From: an uncultured Bacteroidales bacterium
GTDB taxonomy: Bacteria; Bacteroidota; Bacteroidia; Bacteroidales; UBA4417
DNA length: 36,285 nt
Direction: 5' to 3'
NCBI GenBank assembly: GCA_903946925.1
Contig: CAJAXK010000150.1
Coordinates: 1 to 36,285, forward strand
Made by a program: the position numbers and the translations under genes. Below are positions 25,369 through 31,845 of the stretch, piece after piece. The notes below the pieces were generated by a model. It was not told where the DNA came from, did no database searches, and worked only from the letters and a program-made list of their open reading frames with translations. How positions within the stretch are numbered: the stretch's first letter is position 1; each line of letters opens with the position of its first letter.

Positions 25369-27999
25369 ATGAAAAAATCAATTTATTTTCTAGTTTGGGT
25401 GATGACATGTTTTGCGTTTACAACCATTGCGCAAACAAGTATTACCGGGTCAGTTCAGGATGCAAATGCAAAGCCCCTCCCATTTACATCCATATCGGTA
25501 AAAAACTCTACCGATGGTGCAATAGCCGATTTGAACGGGAAATTTGAACTGAAAGTCCAATCGCTTCCCGTTACCATTGTTGCAAGTTATACTGGGTATA
25601 ATTCAAAAGAGTTGGTTGTTACTAATGCTGAACCCTTAATCATAATCCTTACCGAAGGAGTCGGGCTTAACGAGGTAATGGTTACCGGTACCAAAGTTAT
25701 TCGGTCGCAAAAGCAATCTGCCATGTCGATGACAACCATGAAAGGCAAGGATATCCAGCTCAAAGCAGCAAGCGGACAAGCGGATATATTATCGGCTATT
25801 CCTGGCATTACCGCCGAAGGCAGTGGTGGCGAAGTTGCGGCCAACGTATTCGTAAGGGGGCTTCCTTCAGGTGGCCAATATACATTTAACCCACTCGAAA
25901 TTGATGGTATGCCCGTTATCAGTACATTTGGATTGAACTCATCGGCCCATGATGTATATTTCAGAAACGATCTTGGCATCAAATCGCTCGATTTTCCACG
26001 TGGTGGTTCTGCAATTTTGTTCGGTGCAGGTTCCGTAGCAGGTTTGATCAACTATATTTCGAAAACAGGAACCGAGACTCCTGAAAATACGATTCAGTTA
26101 GAATTAGCCGACAAAGGCCGTTACAAAGCCGACTTTTTCACCGGAGGGAAAATGGGTGGAAAAGATTCACATACCTATTACGCATTGAGCGGATTATACC
26201 GTTATGACGAAGGCCCTATTGTTACAGGATTGCCAACCGAAGGATTTCAGTTACGTGGCAATATTAAACAGGTATTTGCAAAAGGGGAAATTATTATGTC
26301 CGGACAATACATTGACGATAAAGTACAATTTTACGGGCCATTGCCGCTTGACGGAACCAGCAGGGAGGCTGCAATAGGGAACGATGGCGAAGAGGTACAA
26401 ACCATCATGACCAAACATGCAAAAAATGCTTCCTTTTTATCCCCCGACGGTGTATATCATACCCCAATCGGCGATGGCGTTGTTACCAAAGGCGGATATT
26501 TTATGTCGCAATTCAAATACAAATTTGAGAATAACATTACTATTGATTCCAAACTGCGTTATGCCCGCTACCAGCATCAGTTCAATTTCTTTGTGGCTGG
26601 CTCCGGCAACCCTATTTCGATTGCTGACTACGTAACCGGAATAGATCCAACAGCAACCGGAATTGTTGCAAAAAGCACCGGATTATCCAAAGTGCTTCCG
26701 AACAACTATTTGGTTACAGCCAATACCTTATTGGATCGCTACCGTCCAATGACCGACCTTTCGGGCGAATTTAACCTAACAAAGCGGATTACAGGCAATA
26801 CAATTGAACACAATATTACTATTGGCGCATTCTTTTCGAGAAGCGAAGCAGAAGATAAAAACATACAGACCGGTTACTTGAGCGAATTCAACAACATGCC
26901 GCTTTTGGTTGACCTATCCTATACCACTGGTGCAGGCGATAAAGTAATATACAGCAAAAACGGTATTTATAAACCGGGTGCTGCCTATTCCAACAATTTC
27001 GTTACCGCGAACCGCCAGGCTTTTTATTTGACCAACGAAATGAAAATGGATCGGTTGCGGATTGATGTTGGACTCCGTTTGGAAACCTTGGTAACCGATG
27101 TTTCGAAAGAAGGAAACACAACATACACCATGAGCAGCGATGCCAGTTTGACATCCAGCTTGAAAACCGTAAAATGGGGGAACAACGCTTACCTTACCGG
27201 AACCGGAAAAGCTACCGATTGGGCTGGAGTACTTGGCCTTAACTACCAATTGAACGAAAAAATGAACGTTTATGGAAACGTTTCAAAAGGCTATTTCTTT
27301 CCTCAGCCACGAACCCTGGCTATTTCGAGCGATGGAACTGTTGGATCCTATGAAACCGAAAAAATTTATCAAACCGAAGTTGGGGTTAAATATTCGACTC
27401 GCCGTTTAACCGCCACCTTGGCAGGATATTATATTGACCTGAGCAACAGAAGGGATGTAATTTTAGTAGATGACCCAAACAACCCTGGAACCATCATTGA
27501 AAAAGTATCGGTAATAAGCACCCGCACTTTTGGCCTTGAAGCTACCTGGGAATACAAAATAGTTAAAAACTTAAACTTCAACGGTAGTTTTACCTATCAA
27601 AACCACGAATATACCGAGAATGAAACTACCCCCGATTATGTAGGGAACAAATTGGCCCGTCAACCTAATCTGTTGTCGTCGTTGGCTTTATCTTATTCAA
27701 ACAAAAAATATGATGCCAATGTTTCGGTTGATAACACAGGGAAAAAATACACTGACGACTCGAATAAAGTGCTATTGGAAGCTGCAAGCGTAGTAAGGCT
27801 CGATGCTGGTTATACCATGCCAATGGGAGAATCGAACGAAACCTTGCGGTTTGGGCTTTCAGTGTTTAATTTGCTCGACAGCAAAGGGTTAACAGAAGGA
27901 AACCCCCGTGATTTATCGCAAGCTAACCAAGGTGTTTATTTTGTTGGCCGTCCGGTGCTTCCCAGAAGGGCATTCCTTCGTTTCACACTTAATTTCTAA
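25369..27999 (+). CDS. TonB-dependent outer-membrane receptor with CarboxypepD_reg-like domain
   Basis: The product is 876 residues. A signal peptide runs to about TTIAQ, and a CarboxypepD_reg-like beta domain covers about 24-105 (ITGSVQDANAKPLPFTSISV). The plug domain follows (ILSAIPGITAEGSGGEVAAN, FVRGLPSGGQYTFNPLEIDG, GAGSVAGLINYISK), then a 22-strand-type barrel ending RRAFLRFTLNF with the C-terminal Phe needed for barrel insertion. No SusD-like lipoprotein is adjacent, so it resembles FecA/BtuB-type small-ligand receptors more than SusC polysaccharide importers. It heads the LacI-controlled locus. The proposed cargo, glycerate-based glycosides, is inferred from the downstream enzymes. 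Confidence 0.94.
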   Translation: MKKSIYFLVWVMTCFAFTTIAQTSITGSVQDANAKPLPFTSISVKNSTDGAIADLNGKFELKVQSLPVTIVASYTGYNSKELVVTNAEPLIIILTEGVGLNEVMVTGTKVIRSQKQSAMSMTTMKGKDIQLKAASGQADILSAIPGITAEGSGGEVAANVFVRGLPSGGQYTFNPLEIDGMPVISTFGLNSSAHDVYFRNDLGIKSLDFPRGGSAILFGAGSVAGLINYISKTGTETPENTIQLELADKGRYKADFFTGGKMGGKDSHTYYALSGLYRYDEGPIVTGLPTEGFQLRGNIKQVFAKGEIIMSGQYIDDKVQFYGPLPLDGTSREAAIGNDGEEVQTIMTKHAKNASFLSPDGVYHTPIGDGVVTKGGYFMSQFKYKFENNITIDSKLRYARYQHQFNFFVAGSGNPISIADYVTGIDPTATGIVAKSTGLSKVLPNNYLVTANTLLDRYRPMTDLSGEFNLTKRITGNTIEHNITIGAFFSRSEAEDKNIQTGYLSEFNNMPLLVDLSYTTGAGDKVIYSKNGIYKPGAAYSNNFVTANRQAFYLTNEMKMDRLRIDVGLRLETLVTDVSKEGNTTYTMSSDASLTSSLKTVKWGNNAYLTGTGKATDWAGVLGLNYQLNEKMNVYGNVSKGYFFPQPRTLAISSDGTVGSYETEKIYQTEVGVKYSTRRLTATLAGYYIDLSNRRDVILVDDPNNPGTIIEKVSVISTRTFGLEATWEYKIVKNLNFNGSFTYQNHEYTENETTPDYVGNKLARQPNLLSSLALSYSNKKYDANVSVDNTGKKYTDDSNKVLLEAASVVRLDAGYTMPMGESNETLRFGLSVFNLLDSKGLTEGNPRDLSQANQGVYFVGRPVLPRRAFLRFTLNF

Positions 28000-28017
28000 T
28001 AGAAATATCATCGGGAA

Positions 28018-28097
28018 TCCTTTTTCCGAAAAAGGAATAAATTCCTATTCACAGCCGATATCGGTAAATTGCCGGAAGGGTATTAAAGCCCTTCCGG
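28018..28097 (+). terminator. Hairpins between receptor and symporter genes
   Basis: Three inverted repeats lie in the 155-bp gap: an 8-bp stem tcctttt.../...aaaagga with a ccg loop at 28018-28036, the palindrome ccgatatcgg at 28055-28064, and a strong 9-bp GC-rich stem CCGGAAGGG/CCCTTCCGG (loop tattaaag) at 28072-28097 followed by ttaattt. They could attenuate transcription or protect the receptor mRNA, leaving less symporter than receptor message. Confidence 0.55.
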
Positions 28098-28154
28098 TTA
28101 ATTTAAACAACAAGTTCCTCATTTTAAATGGCATAAACATTAAAAACTAAACTT

Positions 28155-29798
28155 ATGAATTGGCTCGATTTTGTAATTATTTTCCTGTATTTCGGAGGTT
28201 TCCTGGGGATGGGTTACTTTTTTAAAGAGAACAATAATTCAACCGATTATTTCCTTGGCGGTAAAAGCATGGGATGGTTTCCATTAAGCTTATCCGCCAT
28301 GGCAACGCAACTTTCGGCTATCAGCTTTGTATCGGCGCCGGCATTTGTTGCAATAAAAGCCGGAGGCGGGATGAAATGGCTTTCGTTTGAATTTTCGGTC
28401 CCCCTGGCCATGCTTTTCCTGATAATTGTGATTGTGCCACCCTTGTTCAGGTCGGGTGTGGTAAGTATCTACGAGTTTGTCGAAAGACGGTACGATGCAT
28501 CAACCCGAATGATTCTGAGTGTGGTTTTTCAAATTAGCCGATCATTAAGCACAGGGGTAATGGTTTATACCATTGCCATCATCCTTCAGGCCGTACTCGA
28601 TATCGATTTCATTTATACCATTATCATAATCAGTGTAATAACAATCATTTACTCGTGGCAGGGAGGCATGAAAGCGGTGGTTTGGGGCGACACCATACAA
28701 ATGATTCTTTTGTTTGCCGGATTGCTTATTTGTTTGGGTTACGGATATTTTATGATGGTAGCGAACGGTGGTTCACTGGCAAATGTTGACCCTGAACGGT
28801 TTCGGGTTATCCAAAATAATTTTGGACTTGGCGATGGTGGCGAATACGGATTTTGGCCCATGATAATAGGTGGATTTTTCCTTTACGCATCGTATTACGG
28901 CACTGACCAAACACAGGCCCAACGTGTTCTATCGGCTAAAGACGAAAAAACAGCCCGAACCTTATTGTTTGCAAATGGCTTGCTTCGTTTACCCGTAGTT
29001 TTGGTTTATTGCACCATGGGGCTTGTTTTGGCAGGTTTCTTAATGGTGACACCCGATTTTATGGATGCGATCAGTGCAACAACACAAAAATATTTTCCAG
29101 AAGAGTTTGCAGCTTATGGTGCTAAAGCCGACTTGATGTTACCGGTTTACATCATCAAATATATGCCACACGGAATAATTGGGATAATGATGGTTGCCAT
29201 TTTGTCGGCAGCCATGTCAACACTTTCTTCCACTATCAACTCATTGTCGGCAGTAACTGTCGAAGACTTTTTTAACCGGGGGAAAGAAAAGCTTACCGAT
29301 GTTAAATACATGGTGCTTTCAAAGGCTTCCGTTGTTTTTTGGGGTGGTGTTTGTATTGGAAGCGCTTTTCTTTTTGGCGACAGCCAAAGTGCCGTAATAG
29401 AAATAATCAATGCAATAGGATCGGTATTTTACGGGCCGGTGCTTGCCACTTTTGTTTTGGCCATTTATTCCAAAAAAGTTAATAAACATGGCATAAAAGC
29501 CGGGATTATTATTGCTGTACTTGTCAACTTATTGTTTTCCAATACCATGCAAGGGATTATCGGCTTCGATCCCGGGTTCAATATTTTTTGGATTTGGCTA
29601 AACTTCACCGGTTTTGCGATGTGTGTTGTCATTGCATATTTGGTAAGCTTCGTTTTCCCCGACAAGGAGAATAAGGTACTTGAAGTAAATTTCAAACTAC
29701 GAAAAGAAGATTTCTTGGTTAAAGAAACATACATTTTGGTTGGTTTCTTTTTCGCAATTGTTGTTTTCAGTTACTTCCTGCCTCAAATTTTCGGTTAA
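28155..29798 (+). CDS. Sodium:solute symporter family transporter
   Basis: The product is 547 residues with about 13-14 hydrophobic helices, the normal SSS size and layout. The N-terminus NWLDFVIIFLYFGGFLGMGY, then DYFLGGKSMGWFPLSLSAMA and TQLSAISFVSAPAF, is the typical helix 1-2 region with the serine/threonine-rich sodium site. Later AAMSTLSSTINSLSAVTVED is the conserved helix 8 segment containing the Na2-site serines. Relatives of the SGLT branch carry sugars, sialic acid or inositol. Its place between the outer-membrane receptor and the enzymes suggests it moves the glycoside from periplasm to cytosol with sodium. Confidence 0.94.
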   Translation: MNWLDFVIIFLYFGGFLGMGYFFKENNNSTDYFLGGKSMGWFPLSLSAMATQLSAISFVSAPAFVAIKAGGGMKWLSFEFSVPLAMLFLIIVIVPPLFRSGVVSIYEFVERRYDASTRMILSVVFQISRSLSTGVMVYTIAIILQAVLDIDFIYTIIIISVITIIYSWQGGMKAVVWGDTIQMILLFAGLLICLGYGYFMMVANGGSLANVDPERFRVIQNNFGLGDGGEYGFWPMIIGGFFLYASYYGTDQTQAQRVLSAKDEKTARTLLFANGLLRLPVVLVYCTMGLVLAGFLMVTPDFMDAISATTQKYFPEEFAAYGAKADLMLPVYIIKYMPHGIIGIMMVAILSAAMSTLSSTINSLSAVTVEDFFNRGKEKLTDVKYMVLSKASVVFWGGVCIGSAFLFGDSQSAVIEIINAIGSVFYGPVLATFVLAIYSKKVNKHGIKAGIIIAVLVNLLFSNTMQGIIGFDPGFNIFWIWLNFTGFAMCVVIAYLVSFVFPDKENKVLEVNFKLRKEDFLVKETYILVGFFFAIVVFSYFLPQIFG

Positions 29799-29868
29799 AG
29801 GATCGCTTTCTGCCACCTCTGGGTTTGGTTGGTGCTTGGTTGCAGGGTGGTAGAAAGCGCCTTTACCG
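29792..29868. terminator. Long inverted repeat across the symporter stop codon
   Basis: The arms pair in three blocks: CGG/CCG, TAAAGG/CCTTTA, and CGCTTTCTGCCACC/GGTGGTAGAAAGCG with one G-U pair. That makes about 23 bp of stem with two small bulges on the left arm (one T, then AT) and a 28-nt G/T-rich loop. The TAA stop (29796-29798) is inside the left arm. No U-tract follows, so it may be a processing or stabilising structure rather than a classical terminator. Confidence 0.7.
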
Positions 29869-29907
29869 GATAATAATTCAAGTGGAGGATGTTCTTAAAA
29901 TAATTGT

Positions 29908-29956
29908 GGATTTCGGATTGCAGATTGCGGATTGCGGATTGCGGATTGCGGATTGC
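29908..29956. repeat. 7-bp phased repeat ggattgc (7 units)
   Basis: Seven 7-mers in register: ggatttc, ggattgc, agattgc, then four perfect ggattgc copies, followed by ggaa. Isolated ggattgcggat pieces reappear at 29996-30006 and 30052-30060. It lies in the 357-bp gap between the symporter and phosphorylase genes, which otherwise holds the hairpin at 29792-29868 and a direct repeat. Confidence 0.9.
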
Positions 29957-29961
29957 GGAAA

Positions 29962-30047
29962 ATAACCATTAACTCAATAACCAATAACCATTTACGGATT
30001 GCGGATAATAACCATTAACTCATTAACTCAATAACCAATAACCATTT
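29962..30047. repeat. Direct repeat of ataaccattaactc type
   Basis: A 32-bp sequence starting ataaccattaactcaa at 29962-29993 recurs at 30008-30047 with an 8-bp internal duplication (attaactc). Each copy is itself made of ataacc and taactc pieces, so this is nested repetition next to the ggattgc array. Confidence 0.85.
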
Positions 30048-30121
30048 GCAGATTGCGGATTTGAAACAAACCATGATTACCAACAAAACCTAATCTTTTC
30101 GAGCGGCATCAAAACAAAACA

Positions 30122-30151
30122 TTGGCTGCCAACTCACAGAATTTATTTTTC
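30122..30151 (+). promoter_or_regulatory. Possible internal promoter before the phosphorylase gene
   Basis: TTG at 30122-30124, a 19-bp spacer and TATTTTTC at 30144-30151 nearly match the phylum consensus (last base C instead of G). Transcription would begin at or within a few bases of the ATG at 30156, so the message would be nearly leaderless if this start codon is right. Confidence 0.3.
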
Positions 30152-30155
30152 GGAG

Positions 30156-31811
30156 ATGGATCAAATAAGAGCAAACATAAAATGCCTTTATCCCGACCAG
30201 TCTAAATCGGTGATGATAAGTATTGCCGTGCTTTTATCAAAATACCAATCATTGTTCTCTCCCGAAAACCATGGTTTTCAAGTTAACGACATCATTCTGA
30301 TAACGTATGCCGAGAGCTTTAAAAACGTATCGGAAAGCGGTTTGCAAACCTTAAATAAAGTCTGTAAAAAATACCTTTCCGGTTCAATAAACAGCATCCA
30401 TATCCTTCCGTTTTATCCTTCTACATCCGACGATGGGTTTTCGGTTACCGATTATAAAAAAGTGAATCCGAAATATGGGAATTGGGATGACATCAGGAAA
30501 ATAGGTGAATCATTCCACTTAATGTTTGATGCGGTAATTAACCATATTTCCAAATCATCCGGTTGGTTCATCTATTATCTGAATGGGGATACTGAATTCG
30601 ACGATTTCTTTATCGAAGGGGATCCAAGAAATGCTGAACTTGCAAAAGTAATTCGCCCAAGGACTTCGCCTTTGTTGCATACATACATCCGGAAAGGGGA
30701 AGAAATTAATATCTGGACTACTTTTTCGGAAGACCAGGTTGATTTAAACTATTCGAACCCGAAGGTATTTCTTAAAGTTTTGGATGTGCTGTTGTTTTAC
30801 ATATCCAAAGGCGCAAAATTCATCCGTTTGGATGCCATCGCTTTTTTATGGAAAACCATCGGTACCAATTGTTTGCACCTCGATGAAACACATCTTGTAG
30901 TACAAACCTACCGGAGAATAATCGAACGTATTGCGCCCCACACAGTCCTGATTACCGAAACCAATGTGCCGCACGCCGAAAACATATCCTATTTCGGAAC
31001 AGGGTGCAACGAGGCGCACATGGTTTACAATTTTAGCTTGCCTCCACTTCTGGCATACAGCCTCTTGAACGAAAATGTTGAAATCCTGACCCGCTGGGCC
31101 AATTCGCTCCGGCTTCCTTCCGGCCAATGTTGCTTTTTCAATTTTACGGCCAGCCACGATGGGATAGGTTTGCGGCCTTTGCAAGGTTTGATAAGTGATG
31201 AAGCCATTCGCGAACTGGCAAAAACTGCAATACGAAATGGTGGCTTTGTTTCATCAAAATCAAATGCCGATGGAACAACATCGCCCTACGAAATTAACTG
31301 CAATTACTTGGATTTGCTTACCGTTCCAAATGCAGAAAACCAGTTAAGGGCGAAACGGTTTATGCTCACCCAATCGGTTATGCTCTGTATGCCAGGCGTT
31401 CCGGGAATTTATTATCATTCGTTGTTTGGTTCGGGAAACGATCGCCAGGGAGCAATCAATTCAGGGATAAACCGTAGGATCAACCGGGAGAAAATTCAGT
31501 TTGCCGTTTTGGAAAACGAATTACAAACGTCGGGAAACATTAGGCAACTTGTATTCCAGCAATACACCGATTTACTTCAGTTAAGAAAGCAGGAAGCGGC
31601 TTTTCATCCGACAGGCAAAGCCAGATTTACAAACGACGAGGGTGTTTTTGTGATAGAGCGGATTTATGACAATGAAACCATCGTTTGCCTGCACAATTTC
31701 TCCGGAAAACAGAAGGACATCAGCAAATACACGGATAACAAACTTTGTTTAACAAATAATAATCCGAACAAAAATATACCCGAACCTTATGGTTTCGAGT
31801 GGTTTAAGTAA
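30156..31811 (+). CDS. ycjM: Glucosylglycerate phosphorylase-like GH13_18 enzyme
   Basis: The product is 551 residues, close to E. coli YcjM (about 559), and has no signal peptide, so it is cytosolic. The GH13 nucleophile is Asp226 in FIRLDAIAFLWK, the acid/base is Glu268 in ITETNVPHAENISYFG, and the stabilising Asp335 is in ASHDGIGLRPL. The blocks HILPFYPSTSDDGFSV, PRTSPLLHTY, WTTFSEDQVDLNY and GTTSPYEIN match the sucrose-phosphorylase subfamily, and NVPH-x-ENISYFG-x-G is as in glucosylglycerate phosphorylases. Reaction by family: glucosylglycerate plus phosphate gives alpha-glucose-1-phosphate plus D-glycerate. A glycerate kinase two genes downstream strongly favours this over sucrose. The start codon is uncertain because cggag directly abuts the ATG. 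Confidence 0.9.
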   Translation: MDQIRANIKCLYPDQSKSVMISIAVLLSKYQSLFSPENHGFQVNDIILITYAESFKNVSESGLQTLNKVCKKYLSGSINSIHILPFYPSTSDDGFSVTDYKKVNPKYGNWDDIRKIGESFHLMFDAVINHISKSSGWFIYYLNGDTEFDDFFIEGDPRNAELAKVIRPRTSPLLHTYIRKGEEINIWTTFSEDQVDLNYSNPKVFLKVLDVLLFYISKGAKFIRLDAIAFLWKTIGTNCLHLDETHLVVQTYRRIIERIAPHTVLITETNVPHAENISYFGTGCNEAHMVYNFSLPPLLAYSLLNENVEILTRWANSLRLPSGQCCFFNFTASHDGIGLRPLQGLISDEAIRELAKTAIRNGGFVSSKSNADGTTSPYEINCNYLDLLTVPNAENQLRAKRFMLTQSVMLCMPGVPGIYYHSLFGSGNDRQGAINSGINRRINREKIQFAVLENELQTSGNIRQLVFQQYTDLLQLRKQEAAFHPTGKARFTNDEGVFVIERIYDNETIVCLHNFSGKQKDISKYTDNKLCLTNNNPNKNIPEPYGFEWFK

Positions 31812-31845
31812 GATTTAGGAATATTCCACAATTAACATTTACAAG

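Noticed and set aside
25369-29798. SusC/SusD polysaccharide utilisation pair
   Set aside because: The receptor is shorter than typical SusC proteins and is followed by a symporter gene, not a SusD lipoprotein gene.
29908-30060. CRISPR-like array
   Set aside because: The repeats are 7 bp and contiguous, with no unique spacers and no cas genes nearby.
30156-31811. Sucrose phosphorylase
   Set aside because: Same subfamily, but the acid/base region matches the YcjM type and the glycerate kinase context favours glucosylglycerate; no fructose-handling gene is present.
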